Source: Hymenochaete sp. R1 (taxonomy: Eukaryota; Basidiomycota; Agaricomycetes; Hymenochaetales; Hymenochaetaceae). Taken from it: a stretch of 64,000 nucleotides of DNA. A model generated the notes under the pieces. It ran no database searches. It was not told the origin of the DNA and was given only the letters and a program-made list of their open reading frames with translations. Within the stretch, counting starts at the first letter, position 1. Each line of letters starts with the position of its first letter. Positions 11,876 to 24,384 of this stretch are shown here, piece after piece. A program made the translations under genes and the position numbers. The stretch is taken from positions 95,772 through 159,771 of the forward strand of contig JAFREE010000045.1 of NCBI GenBank assembly GCA_019400425.1. The letters are read 5' to 3'.

Positions 11876-12896
11876 GCAAAAATTAATTCTGTGCCGCCGC
11901 GTCAGTTGAGCCTTGGGATTACGTAAGACGCATCTAAGAAACGACCGACTCGAACGAACTCCGGTCCTACGGGGCTCACAGGAAATCCACACCACGAAAT
12001 CAAGCCTGAAGTGTTGCATCTACGCGAAGAAGGTCTGGCTGTGGGATCTGTGGCTTACGACTGAACGTCACGAGCCGAATAACAGCAAGCGCCTTTCAGC
12101 ACCGTCTGAGACGGGCAGAAAGTCATACAAGTCTTCGACACGCTGCAAGGCGATGCAAATTGCATGTGCACAGCACACGGCCCCGCATCGTTTTCAACGG
12201 ACGTATTTGACTCACATAGCTCTCCAATTGTCGAGATGGTTTTGGGACTCTCTTGCAAAGAGCTTGGGCTGAACCGGGCTCGAGTTCCAGGACTAGTACT
12301 GAAGGATGGACGTCGAGCGAATTCCGTGTCCGAAGACGGAGGTTCTTAGAGCGCGATGTGGAACCCTGGCTCTCTAAATGATTCTTGGATTTCAGTCGCC
12401 TTGGAAGACCATCTATGAGGTGCTTATTATCGCTACTTGATAAGCACCGCTTGACAGACGCGCTATGTCCCTCAGGTGCATCGGTCAAAGAGAATTCGGG
12501 AAAAAGGTGTAGTGCTTTTGTGCTTCCTTTCCTTATATGGGGAAACCGACTTTGTCGCCCCTTGCCTAACACATTCAGTGGAGGGAGCCAAACGATGGAC
12601 TGTTTTTGGCCTGTACTGGTTTATTACATGTGCGATAGAACCCTCGTTTCTTTCCACCAGCGCTTCACTCGTCGTTTTACGGAAGATGGGGGGCCCGACA
12701 GGGCATAAATCTGGTCGAAGTTCCGACGTTCTATTTGAATCTGTGCCCTCCCCCCTCCACCTGCTCTTTCTCTTTTTTTCTCAGTACTACGGGTACTGCA
12801 TTCCTGTGCTCCAAGTATAAAGTACTATTCCTGCCCTGTGTAATCTGAGTCATCCCTGGCCCCAAGTTCCTTGTATCCTCCCCAAATAAATCTTTT
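11876..12896. other. Long divergent intergenic region, no gene recognised
   Basis: About 1 kb separates the ataxin-10 start from the next plus-strand start. Several overlapping reading frames (longest about 150 codons, minus strand) occur, but none shows a domain or consistent splicing. It ends with a pyrimidine-rich stretch (12740-12785) typical of a fungal promoter upstream of the 12897 start. Confidence 0.45.
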
Positions 12897-14546
12897 ATGC
12901 ACCGTCATAACATCAATATTGTTGAGTGAGTGTCTCATTTGAAGTATGTATATCAATGTAAATCTAATCGTTCTCAAAGACCGCCCGAAGAGGTGGAGCC
13001 CTTGTACTCTAACGCTCTGCAGCTTCAAGGCTCCGGTGTCGGCGATCAACTCGGACCATCAACTATCCCGTTTTCCCTCGTCGACAATACAGGATCAACT
13101 AACATCAAGCCATCAGTGGACAACGGCAACGTATGTAATTATTTAAAAGCACCTCAAAGCTACGAATCCGATGTTCACTTATAACAGACTCTGTCTACGC
13201 CGAATGCCTTCCCCGCGCACTTCTCCACTGGCTCCAACTCGAGCATCCCGCGCATGAATTCCGGGACAGCGTGGAGTGCTGGGAACTCTACGTTGCCCGC
13301 TACGTCTAGATCATACCGCGAATTGCAGATACCTAACATTGGGACGAGATCCTATGGTCACCTCCCGTACTATAACCCACCTTCAACGTTGCCGTCGCAT
13401 GGTTCACCATCATCGCAGGGTCCGAGTCCTCTAACACCTTTGACGCCTTTGCATATAGACATGTCTTTTCCACCTAATTACGGGGCTTCGATGCCTCTAT
13501 ACCCATCCCCAGGGTCAGCGGGAAGCTCTTCCGAGCATTTTTCATACACGCCATCTGGGTCACCAATGACATACAGTGATTGGTCGTTCATCCCTCAAGC
13601 CAGCAATGCTAACTCACCCAACTACAATTCCGCTGCTCTGTACAGTCCGGCCGAGAATCGCCCCAACCCTGCTCCCCTTCCCCAAGCACCTCTGAGGCTT
13701 GAGCCTGATTTTCTCACTCCCCATAGTATGCCGGCATCGATCTCCAGCCCTCTAATGAGTGAGACGTACCAAAGAGCGCCTGCGAACCGGCCTTACTTTG
13801 CGACCTTCCAGTCTGCCCCCGTCACAGTTCATGCCGCCAGCAGGTCTGTCGAGAACCTTTCAGAACCTCCGGCAAATCTCCAGCCTTATAATTTCTCCGG
13901 ATTCACATTACCAGGCCCAGTAGTGCCTCAGACACCTTACAAGCCCAAGTCCGCTAGTGACAAAAGACGCTATGTCGATGGTGTCGAGTTTCATGACCCC
14001 ATCTGGTTTTTTAGCGTTCATCCAGATGAACTGGGCTTTTCTCTCGAAGAAGCCAGGCAAAGCCGCTTCACGCGATTGCAAAATCGCGAGGACAGAGTTT
14101 TCCGTGATATCGGACCCTCGATTTCCGTTCGTGTCTCTGTGAGTGGCCGACATTCTGTCCAATATTTATATGACTGAAGCTCGCGCAAGTGGCCTGGATA
14201 CCAGCCCTGGAGCCGTCAAATCCCAACTAAGGATTTCACTAGCGAGCGCGGGCCTATCACCCGTGAGAGGCTCTGCAAAGCCATTTCGCGAACCCTCCAA
14301 AGATTTATAGAAGTGCGTGCCTGTTGTTCCCCCCGGTATAGTATTAATATTGACAATCATATACTACAGGAAAACCAAGATCAAACAATGAGTACTCACT
14401 CGAGCGATGCTTGGAGGGTAGGGCATGGCAATATCGAGATCGATGACCTCGTTTTGATAAACTTGACTCAAGTCTCGCGAGGCAGCTGGCAAACAAACCT
14501 TTACCTCAAGCGACCGTTGTTTCTACAGGAGCGACATGTTTCCTAA
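12897..14546 (+). CDS. Basidiomycete-type hypothetical protein with conserved WPGY C-terminus
   Basis: No function is known to me. Five exons close exactly: 12897-12925, 12980-13130, 13188-14138, 14190-14312 and 14370-14546, giving 476 residues. The first 29-base exon supplies the only in-frame ATG. Residues from about 60 to 270 are disordered and rich in Pro, Ser, Tyr and Asn. The C-terminal third is ordered: FHDPIWFFSVHPDELGFSL, then WPGYQPWSRQIPTKDF, then WRVGHGNIEIDDLVLINL. From memory, this tail pattern is common in multi-copy hypothetical proteins of Agaricomycetes, whose members often have a long disordered N-terminus. No signal peptide or membrane segment is seen. Confidence 0.75.
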
Positions 14547-16144
14547 TGCTTCCTTTATTTTTGTTTCCGCTTCTTGTGCTTTCTGTCGCCCGTCAGATTG
14601 TCTTCAGTATACACGGCATTTTTGTTGTTGCTAAATTTGATATTGCTTCATGGTCTCTCCTTCCTTTTCGTCTCCCTCTTCTTGTCCAATAACAGCTTAC
14701 TGTTGCCTACATCGTAAATTTCCCTTTTGTTTATCTACCTAATGATGATCTGTCTACTATTTTGCTTCCGTATAGCTATTCTATCGTTGGTCACAGCCGC
14801 AAGGCACTATGATGCTTTGAAATTTGCTTCATCAAGATCTGATGACCTCGCTCAAGTTTGTGTTTTCGCCGGCATGCTTCTTTTCAAGATCGTCGTAAGT
14901 CCTGGAATTGAACGAAGCGTGTGATAAAATCAAAAAGGGGCGTCGGGAAATATTTTAGTGGCCGATAGATTCGACATTGGTTGGCCCTTTTTGAGGATTC
15001 CGTTCCGATGTTGGCCTTCCACCTTTCTAAACTGTCGTGTAAGACGTTTGCACCACTTTGGGCATCTGTGTTCGTGAAGTGAACTATATCGTAACGTACT
15101 TCAAGCTGATATTTTACTTCATATTGTTTTTCGCCGCTTTTGCTGGCGCCCAGTGTTGTTTGCGCCTCAGTGAAATTTCTCATTTGTATCGCATACATCT
15201 TCTCGTGGATCTTTAGCTAATGGCCAGCGTCGGTGCTTGACCTCGCCGTTACGCTCGTTTCAGATCCAAAGAACCGGGAGATACACGTTATTGTTTCCGT
15301 AGGGCAAACGGACTCAAACTCAATTAACGACATTTTTTTAGAAGCATCGTAGTACTCGCGTACTCACAACAAGGACTGGACAAACTGCGTAGATCACTGC
15401 GAATAAAACGGATCGCACAACAGTTTATATGATGTTTCAGACGGAATCAGAATCATCCTTCTCACGGTTTCCATGCACAGAATTTCAGAAGTGATGGGAC
15501 CCACTGGCACTTGCCTTCTCGACATTGTATGAGCAGCCTAGATCAAACTATACAGCGCTCATTCCGACAAATAGAGGCGGTTCTGCGCATGTGAATGTAA
15601 ACCAACTATGCAACGCGCCATGACTGCAGTGTAGGTTTTGAATACTGCTAGTACCTCAGGCTGGTAGTGACTGAGCTTTTATGTATCTATTCTACGGCTT
15701 GCTGAGTTTTTATTTATTTAAAAAACCCCATATATAGAGAATAGATATGCCAATCGACCCCCATATTTCATATGCGCTTATTTTTTTTGGCCAAAAGTCG
15801 AGTCCAGCTCCACTTTCTTCAGAAACGAAGCCACAGCTTCGTCTACTATTTGTCGCTGTTTCTTAAACGCGTCGCGAAAGTATCACGTGTGCTTTGGAGT
15901 CGCGTCACTTCAGAATATTCGATTTATCGTGAGAGACTAGAGAGAGAGAGAGACCTCAAGAATAACCGTGACGAAGAGCTTCGGGTCCGCCATAAATTTT
16001 GAAGTGTTCCTCGTCGCCTCTATCCATCCACTTCTACTGTTAAGAACGAGGTGACGGCCCAAAAATACTGTCTTCGATATCAGTTTGGAACACTGTCTAT
16101 CGGGCCTGCAGAGTCAACTTTCTCCCCCACACGATCTAATAGAC
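14547..16144. other. 1.6-kb intergenic region before lanosterol synthase
   Basis: The frames here are short and show no family resemblance. Pyrimidine-rich 3' sequence follows the hypothetical gene. A TATA-like run (aaaaaccccatatatagagaatag near 15720-15745) lies about 400 bases before the lanosterol synthase start and may belong to its promoter. A short (GA)n run occurs near 15940-15955. Confidence 0.4.
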
Positions 16145-18788
16145 ATGGGTTGGGAACCTCTGGACGTACCTGAAAATGGCGATGGAACTTTCACAGATCT
16201 TTCTCGGTGGCGTTTGACGGCGGACGATCTTGGTCGACATGTATGGGACTATCTTGAAGCAGATGAAGCATGTGAGGCCCGCCCTCAAACCATCTTGGAC
16301 ACACTCATGCTTGGTTTGCCAACTGTATCTACCTATGTTTTATTTCCCGCACTTTGTCAAGCTTACTGAAATGATGCGATAATTTCAGAATATTCCAGAG
16401 TTGGCTCGCCCGGAAAACTCTCTTGAAGCAGCTCGCAATGGTTATTCCTTTCTGCGCAACGTGCAAGCTCCTGATGGTCACTGGCCTTGCGAATACGACG
16501 GGCCTATGTTCCTTACACCCGGCTATGTCATCGGGTCCTATGTCACTGGGATGGATATCAAGAAACCAACGCGCCTCGAGCTCATACGATATCTTTTCCG
16601 GAAAGCTCATAAAGATGACGGCGGTTGGGGGATGTGAGTGATACACAGAGTTTAATTCCACGTTACTTACAGCACGTATGGATAGACATTTCGAAGGAAA
16701 AAGCACGGTTTTTGGAACTTCTTTAAACTACACCGCCTTGCGTCTTTTAGGTGTACGTGCAGACCATCCGGTAATGGTGAAGGCCAGAAGCACATTACAT
16801 AAACTCGGTAAGTGACCTTGTCGTTTCTTTCATTACATCTTTTTTACGACTACATAATCAGGAGGAGCTGTGCGTGCGCCTCAGTGGGGTAAATTTTGGC
16901 TCTCGATCCTGAATGCTTATGATTGGGAGGGCAACAATTCTCTGCTCCCGGAGCTTTGGCTTTTCCCGGAGTGGTTGCCGGTACATCCGCACAGATGGTG
17001 GATCCACTCGCGAAACGTCTTCATCCCGATGTCTTTCTTGTATGCCAAGCGCTTCAAGGCCCCCGAGGATGACCTCATTCTCTCCCTCCGTCAAGAGCTT
17101 TATGTCCAAAATTATTACTCTATTGACTGGCCTGCACAACGAAACAATATTTGTGAAGTTGATCTCTACGCTCCCCACTCAATTGTCCTCGATGGACTTT
17201 TTGCTCTCTTGAATGTCTACGAACCTTACGCGATCCCTCCTGTCAGGAAGATGGCAACAGACAGACTGTACGACTTAATCGTGAAGGAAGACGAGAATAC
17301 GTCGTACCAGGATCTCGGACCCGTCAATAAGATGATGAATCTCGTTGCACGATATGCCGTGGAAGGTCCCAAGTCGGATGCTTACGCCCAACACGAGTTG
17401 AAACGACGCGACTTCATGTGGCTTGGTCCAAATGGGATGAGCATGAATGGGACGAACGGTGTCCAGCTGTGGGACCTTGCTTTCATTGTTCAGGCGCTCG
17501 TTGAGAGTGGATTGGCAGAAGAAAAAGAAAACCGCGAAAGCTTATTGAAAGCTTTGCATTGGCTTGACCAATCGCAGATCCAGGAAAACCCCAAGCACTT
17601 TGAGAGTGCCTACAGGCATCGAACCAAGGGAGCATGGCCGTTCAGCACGAAAGAACAGGGATATACTGTCAGCGATTGCACTGGGGAGGGTTTGAAGGCC
17701 GTCTTATATCTGCAAGATTTACCGTGAGTGCATTGCGACCAAAATCTGTGACTAATGTTAATTTTCTACCTTAAGCTTCACCCCAAAGCTTGTTTCTAAG
17801 GAACGCATGTGCGATGCTGTCGATACCATCATTTCGTTACAAAACAGCAGCGGGGGTTTTGCCAGCTATGAGCTCGTGAGAGGTCCGAAATGGCTTGAGT
17901 GGATCAACCCAGCAGAAGTCTTCGGTTGGTGTTTCAACGCCTTTTTCTATCGTCCCCGTATTCACTAGTTTCAGGGAGGATCATGACCGAGTATGAATAT
18001 CCGGAATGTACAACATCTTCCATCACTGCTCTTGCCGTTTTCCGGAAGCACTATCCCGATTACCGGGCAGCTGACATCGAGTAAGAGCGGCATTAGTGAT
18101 CCATGACTTTGTCAATCTTAAACAACCGTAGGCGAACGATCCGTAAGGCCGTGAAGTACCTACATGATTCGCAATATCCTAACGGAGGTTGGTTCGGCTC
18201 TTGGGGTATCTGCTTCACGTACGCAACTATGTTCGCCCTTGAGAGCCTTGCTTTAGTGGGCGAGACGTATGAAACAAGCGCTCGTGTGCGCAAAGCGTGT
18301 CATTTTCTTCTTGAGCATCAAAAGGAGGACGGAGGCTGGGGAGAGAGCTACGAGGTTCGTAAAATCAACCACTATGACTGGACTGAATATTCTCTGACCA
18401 GAGTACGGCAGGCGTGCGCGATTGAGGAGTGGGTCGACCACGAGCAAACTCAAGTGGTCATGACGGCTTGGGCAGCATTAGCCCTTATGTACGGTCATTA
18501 CCCGAAGCCCGAACCAATAGAGAAAGCAGTCCAAATGGTCATGTTGAGGCAACAGCCGGTATGCCACAGGTTCTATTAATTTACAATATGAGCGTTCTGA
18601 ATCGACCATATCAGGATGGATCATGGGCTCAAGAAGCTATTGAAGGCATGTTCAACAAGACGTGCGCAATTGTATACCCAAACTTCAAATTCACCTTCAC
18701 GACCTGGATGCTTGGCCGAGCATATCGTTATTTAGAGAAGCTTAGACTAGAGCAGGTCCAGAATTTTTCCAATGGCAAGGCGCATTAG
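16145..18788 (+). CDS. ERG7: Lanosterol synthase (oxidosqualene cyclase)
   Basis: This enzyme cyclises 2,3-oxidosqualene to lanosterol at ER or lipid-droplet membranes, the first cyclic step of ergosterol and fungal triterpenoid synthesis. Eight exons close exactly (16145-16324, 16389-16633, 16686-16807, 16862-17723, 17776-17924, 17975-18080, 18132-18558, 18615-18788), giving 754 residues. Motifs in order: [80 protein letters not shown], and [16 protein letters not shown] with the catalytic Asp. QW repeats follow ([58 protein letters not shown]). The catalytic block reads DCTGE where most characterised synthases have DCTAE; the acid itself is kept. The first in-frame ATG is used. Confidence 0.97.
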
Positions 18789-18964
18789 TTCTTGTTTAGT
18801 TCTACAACATCATTATTTAATATTATGGGAAGGTGGAAGGACTCCTTTTTGCTTCTGACATACTTAATTCTGTATCCGGTACCGGTCGTGAGTCGTTCGA
18901 TCTCCGCTGATCGAATGCAGACGTTGTGCGACTCCCTAACGCGTTCAAGTTCTTGAGCAACGAA

Positions 18965-19955
18965 ATGCCACGACCTCCTGCACCCAGCCTACCCCGTTCA
19001 ACCTCACCTTACCTTTCTTTTACCAAACCACTGACATCACGTTCTTTATCTTTGATTAAAAGCGGTTTGTTACGTGCTTCCCATGAATCGCCAATATCCT
19101 CGGCGGATGCACAGGAACCCGCTGCCGCTATTTTGATCCCGTTAGCAAACGTCAACGAAAAGCCAGGTGTGCTGCTTACGGTTCGAGGTCAGACGAGAAC
19201 TCATGCGGGCGAGGTCAGGTGAGGCTAGCGCTGTCTTGCTGGCTTTGTTGGGACGGGTTGTTAACGAGATGTCATTTGCCCTTGATTAAGCTTTCCGGGA
19301 GGTAGAGTGGAAAAGGTCAGCACTGCACTCCTCGGTGACCTCATAAGCTGAGGTTCCGGGATCCCAGATTGACCATATTTCATTTAGGAAGACGATTCAT
19401 ATCTTCAAACGGCTCTACGCGAATCGAATGAAGAGATTGCTCTCCACCAAAGTCAAGTGAAAGTATTGGGAGTCGTCGGCCCACCACAGCTATCTATGGG
19501 TCAATTACGTGTCTGGCCATTCGTTGTAAGCTATTGTTTGCAATTAGATGCTACTTTCATTAAAGTAGATACAGGGATTTGTTCACGGCCCATTCAGCAG
19601 CAGCCTAGAAACGCACGATACCCTGGACAAGCCGCTTCCGTCCCTTCCAATGTCAACGCTCCACCCCGCATCGCCTGAAGTTGCACACGTATTCCATCTC
19701 CCATTCCAGGACATTGTTTCACCCGAGCGAGTACGACCACATCTTTTTCGTGGGGTCACTCCATATTGGGTGGTGGACGTAACAGACATTGTAACGGACA
19801 CGGCAGCTGCCAATGGCACGGCTGTGCGTTGGGCACCCGAAACCGGCGTGGATGAGATCATGATGGGGGGAGAAAGGCATGGGAGGCTCGAAGTATGGGG
19901 TCTGACTGGCTGGTACCTTAATGTGTTGATGAGAGCACTGGGAGCGTATGAATAG
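18965..19955 (+). CDS. PCD1: Nudix hydrolase, Pcd1/NUDT7-type CoA pyrophosphatase
   Basis: Likely cleaves CoA and related nucleoside diphosphate derivatives, often in peroxisomes. Four exons close (18965-19218, 19291-19315, 19388-19525, 19575-19955), giving 265 residues. The Nudix box spans three exons: VSFPGGRVEK, then EDDSYLQTALRESNEEIAL, with the REx2EE core intact and Ala in place of the usual last Gly. Upstream, AAAILIPLANVNEKPGVLLTVRGQTRTHAGEV matches the CoA-pyrophosphatase subfamily, and downstream are EVAHVFHLPFQDI and WGLTGWYLNVLMRAL. No clear C-terminal peroxisomal signal is seen (ends GAYE). The stop lies 75 bases from the convergent VMA12 stop. Confidence 0.9.
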
Positions 19956-20030
19956 AGATGGCGTTAAGGAACTCCAGGAAGCCTGAACTAACGTGTACAC
20001 GCCCCACCAGGCGCCTAAGGGAGGTTGGCC

Positions 20031-20794
20031 TTATGCAGAACTTGTGACATTGCGACCGGGTCTCCGCCGAAGCTGAGTATTTTCATCGTCCTCGACGCGA
20101 TTGTTCAATTGCACAGGTACGGTGGGTTGCCCGTCAACGCCGTCTAATTTCTTCTGTCCCACTGCTTTCCAATGAAGCTTCGAGCCCTCGCCACCTTTTC
20201 GTCCCGTGTCAGATACACGGGCTTGCCAGATCATGAACAGAACTGTCTCCGCCACACCGACGATTGCCGCCATCATGAGCGCCAGAAGAACTTTCTATGA
20301 AACCGAAGTATGTTATGAGTTACACGTGGTTCATAGCCATGCTCTTAACAAAACCGTACCCATTCATCTCTCCACCCCGATTTGTCTGCCGCCCACCAGC
20401 CCGCAACGCCCGAGCATATGACACTTAGCAACCCATTCAGGACCATCACTAATGCCTTTTTGTCGTCCCGCGAGCGTCTGGCTTCTTTCATAGAAGCGTC
20501 GTCAGAATTTGTCGAGTTTGGGGCAAGCTTGGCTGATGGGGTAGTACGGGTGCCTGCAAGCAATGTGATCATATTATCATAGCTTCGAGGTTCAAGCCTC
20601 CTTGATTTGAGCGCACTATGCCCTGCGTCTGATCTTGCCCAGCGAGAAATTTGGTAAAGAATGGATGTGTGAATCTCAAGTCCGTGGAGCTCTGCGGCAA
20701 GCTTTTCGCATAACTCCTTTGGTAATACGGAGAGTAAAGGCAAGAGAGTTTGAGCCAAATGGCTTTCGAGGGATACAGTGGTGTCAGAAGACAT
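20031..20794 (-). CDS. VMA12: Vma12/TMEM199-like V-ATPase assembly factor
   Basis: Vma12 acts in the ER membrane with Vma21/Vma22 to assemble the V0 sector of the vacuolar H+-ATPase. Two exons (20794-20360 and 20294-20031) give 232 residues. After a helical cytosolic N-terminus (LPKELCEKLAAELHGLEIHTSILYQISRW) come two membrane segments: LVMVLNGLLSVICSGVAGWWAADKSGW and KVLLALMMAAIVGVAETVLFMIW. The pair, split by a short charged loop at the intron, is the family pattern. The C-terminal tail is polar and would be cytosolic. The gene is divergent from condensin BRN1 with 266 bases between the starts. Confidence 0.88.
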
Positions 20795-21060
20795 GGCAGG
20801 AAGTGAAAACGATGCGTAAAGCCGACGAAAGACCGTTGGGAAGTAGTTGGTTGCTCTTTCTGACTTTTGGTAAACCGATCGTCACTCGGCTATCGATGGT
20901 CAACTTCTGTTTTGGGCTGCTCGTCACAGTTCTTATAATATTACTGTCATGTGACTGCGCGTCCTGTCACACGTAACGCGTTGGTTGGTTGAAACCAGTG
21001 ACGCCGTGTCTTCTCCTGTTTCTTCAAATCGCACTTGGCCCCCGCTTTCCTAGGCTCGCT
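20795..21060. promoter_or_regulatory. Divergent promoter between VMA12 and BRN1
   Basis: These 266 bases lie between two opposed starts and contain tcttataatattac near 20931-20944, a possible AT-rich core element. The sequence next to the BRN1 start is pyrimidine-rich. Confidence 0.45.
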
Positions 21061-24036
21061 ATGGCAAGATTAACTCGACCTCGCGTCCAGCAATCTCTAT
21101 ATGCCGACTCAGACTCTGAGCCAGATGAAAATTCGGAAGGCGAGGCCACGCCTCGTGCCAAACGAACCGCAAAGGCCAAAGGCAAGAAGCGCGTCTCGGA
21201 CGTCTATCAACCGGGTGAAGGGAACAGTAGCCCGCGACAGCGCATCCCGTTCCAAGCAGTGAATATAAATGATGATGAAGCGGAAAAGCGTAAACGTAGG
21301 AGGAGTGCCAAACATGCCGCAGCGATGGCCCTTGTCGACACCGTAGACAGCAATGGAAATGCAGTCCCGGGTCCGTCGAATCAGGATGGAGACACGCCTC
21401 GGGCAAATCGTCATTTGAAGCAGAAACAACAGCTGCTAGCTGTAGCAGATGCTCCGATAATCAATGTGCCTCGCGACGTTATGAGCTCGAATTTCGAAGA
21501 GTGGATGAAGATGGCGACCGACAACGTAAGTTTATCATATTCTCGTTTGCACCCTGAAGCGCTAACCATTTTGAAGAAAATTAACGCGACAAACTCGTGG
21601 AACTTCGCGCTGATTGACTATTTCCATGACATGTCTTTGCTGAGGAACAACGTCGACAACTCAATCAACTTTCAAAAGGCGTCTTGCACTCTCGATGGTT
21701 GTGTGAAGATTTGGACAAGCAGGGTTGACAGTGTTGGCACAGAAACCGGAAAGCTTCTGAGCAATCTTGCAAATGAGGGGAAAATTAGTCCGGAGGACGA
21801 GGATGACTCGGACAATCCCGATTCAAATGACCAGACGCAACGAAAGCGAGCAACGAAAGCTCATCGAGCTGAATCGACTCTCGCCAAGAATCCTACCCAG
21901 CTTCGGAGCAAGAAACTGGATCTTGAGTTCAGCGTGGATCCATTGTTCAAGAAAACTTGTGCGGATTTCGATGAAGGCGGTGCTCATGGCCTGTTGCTCA
22001 ATCATTTGAGTCTGGGTGTTGGTAGTGAAGGCAGTATGCGTGTCATCTTTGATGCCAGTGACTCGATGGGTAAAGGAAAAATGGATGAGGATGAGCCGGA
22101 CGACGTGGAACCTGTGGATATCATCGATATAAGCCACATACGCAGTACGTCCATAGGATCATATGTGCTTGACTATTTACTCACTCGGGCACCAAAGATG
22201 AATTCATACCCGAACTCTCTGTTCTTGAAGATAAGGCAATTGCGCACTCCTTAGAAAATTTTTCATTCACCAAAGATACGATGGCATTCAATGCCTCTAA
22301 CTTTTTGGGAAGTCTCGATGATGGTGGCGACGATGACGATGACTTTGGTGCAGCGTTTGGTGGTGAACCTGGCAGGCCAATGGATGTGGATGGTGACTTT
22401 GGTGCCGGCGGCAACGATGGCGCTGATGTTCAAGATTTCTTCGCTGGCGATCAAGGTGTTGGCGATGAGTTTGGCGGCGCAGACTTCAATGCAGGTCAGG
22501 AAGAATTCAGCCCTGTTGGCGATGATGTTGGTGAGGTAGACGAGAATGGCGAGCCTACTCAGGGCGCTCGAACAGGCGGCTTTGAGCCATTTGATCCCAA
22601 GCGCGCTCCTAACGAACGAGACTTGCTCCTGGCGATGACCGAGCCCGGAGCCAATGGCAGTTCTCTTGATTATTTTGATCAGACCTTCCTGAAGAATTGG
22701 GCCGGCCCTGAACACTGGAAACTACGGAAGATTATTCGCCGCCGTAAGTACCTGAAATCCTGCGCGGTTTAATCTAAACTGTCGTTATTCTAGCGGTAGC
22801 GGATGCTGATGGATCATCGAATAAACCCAAGCCACGGGAGAAAAAAGAACCATTCAAGATTGATTTCCTTACGCCTCCAACTAAAACTTTGAAGGAAGCT
22901 TCCAAAGAGATCTTCGCGCCAGTTGGTCGAGGAGGCTCTATCACATTACCTCAGTTCAAGAAGAAGGGCCGTAAAGGGAAAGGGAAAGGCAAGCGAAGTG
23001 AACAGACGCTTCCAGACGACATGCATTTCTCAAGCAGGCAATTAATAACATTGTTCCTCAAGCCGAAGTTTGCAGTGCGTTTTCTTAACTTCTTGAAATG
23101 TGTTACTTTCTTCACCTTTTCTTGAAGCTCAAAATGCGCGGGAATCGTGCTCGTATCAATGCAAGTGACGGTGAGGTTGACGAAAATTTCTGGGCTCAGG
23201 CTGCAGCCGAACAGGCGGCTGGCCGTCATGGAGAAGACGGGGAAGAAAGTGAGTTTATACTAGATGATTCGTGGTTCAGTTTTTATAAAAATATTTCAGC
23301 TGCGAATGGTGGTGCAATTCCGTTCAACACTCAGTTCTTTCATGACGACTACGACGATGGACCCGGTTTTGACGATATCTATGACGGAGATGCGGATGGC
23401 CTGCCAAGCGCTGCGGCTATGGGTGCAGATGCTGAAAATGGTGATCGAGACTTGCTGGCTGAAACACAGGGCGTGTCGCGTCGTGTGCGACCAGAAACTG
23501 TAAACTACGCACGCCGTGCGAAGCGGGTCGACGTTCGCAAACTAAAGGATAACATTTGGAAAGGCCTTGACATTGTTGTTCCTCCGGATCAAATCACCGA
23601 GGAAAGGGATGACGTGCTCATGGTAAGACAGAAATTGCGACTCAACCGTTCTCACTGACTTAGATAATACTGGCCAGGATGGTGACGGTGATCGGTCTCC
23701 GACGGATCCAGAAGAGGCCCATGTATTTTCCGAAGTCATCACTGGCCTTCAAGGTTCTTATCCTAAGGATAAGTTATCCGACATCAGCACGAGCTTCTGC
23801 TTTATCTGTCTTCTTCATCTTGCAAATGAGCGGGGTCTGAAACTCGAAGTCGGTGAAGAAGACGACGGTGTGCAACCGCAAAATATGGTGGTGGAGGAAA
23901 TGTCGGAAGAAGCGCGCGTTGGAAATTTATGGGGACTTAAGGTTTGTTTTCCTTTTTCCCGATATTGGATCCTGCAACCTGACAAGAACATGATCAATAG
24001 GTCTTCAGAGATCCAAATGCTGTTCCTGCTGCATAG
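21061..24036 (+). CDS. BRN1: Condensin complex subunit 2 (Barren/CAP-H/Cnd2)
   Basis: This is the kleisin subunit that closes the SMC2-SMC4 ring of condensin for mitotic chromosome compaction. Eight exons close: 21061-21525, 21577-22144, 22198-22743, 22794-23074, 23128-23248, 23300-23622, 23678-23941 and 24001-24036, giving 867 residues. Diagnostic blocks: NATNSWNFALIDYFHDM, SINFQKASCTLDGCVKIWTSRVD, LRSKKLDLEFSVDPLFKKTCADFDEGGAHGLLLNHL, a Gly/Asp-rich middle, HWKLRKI, DFLTPP, ETVNYARRAKRVDVRKLKDNIW, and the winged-helix end TSFCFICLLHLANERGL then VFRDPNAVPAA. The first intron is 51 bases with no in-frame stop, so its retention would add 17 residues. Confidence 0.95.
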
Positions 24037-24384
24037 AATGCATACCAGCTAGTATTCGTACATTTCACAATTCCAACATGGACACAACATCAGGGTCAGT
24101 ATATTAGATCAGATCATGGCTATTCACAACTTGTATATGTGTAATTTTGTGGACATGGTCTTGGCCTATTTCTATTCTTGTTTCATTCGCCTTCAATTTG
24201 TAGCTCTGCTCTGCTTTATAAAGCTTATTATGCTTGATTATTGCACATTAGTATTAATATCGTGATCAGCCTTCGTAAGAGTGACTCAGTAAGACGCGTG
24301 CGGACGACGATGACGCGCCGCACAACGGCCAACAAAAGCTTGCTTGCTGACTGTCATCATGAACATCTGAATGCACTCAATAAC
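24037..24384. other. Intergenic region before the BRAP2-like gene
   Basis: These 348 bases follow the condensin stop. The second half has an open frame with an upstream in-frame ATG at about 24310, so the next gene could start earlier. I prefer 24385 because family members begin with a short Met then FYH-type sequence. Confidence 0.4.

Noticed and set aside
12123..12572. 149-codon minus-strand reading frame between ataxin-10 and the next gene
   Set aside because: No domain, no splice continuation and a composition unlike neighbouring exons. Plus-strand frames overlap it equally well.
20585..20605. tRNA B-box-like sequence ggttcaagcc
   Set aside because: It lies within the VMA12 coding exon, and no matching A box or cloverleaf can be formed around it.
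24310..24384. Earlier ATG for the BRAP2-like gene
   Set aside because: The extra 25 residues look basic and unstructured, and family members start close to the FYH block. It is kept only as an alternative.
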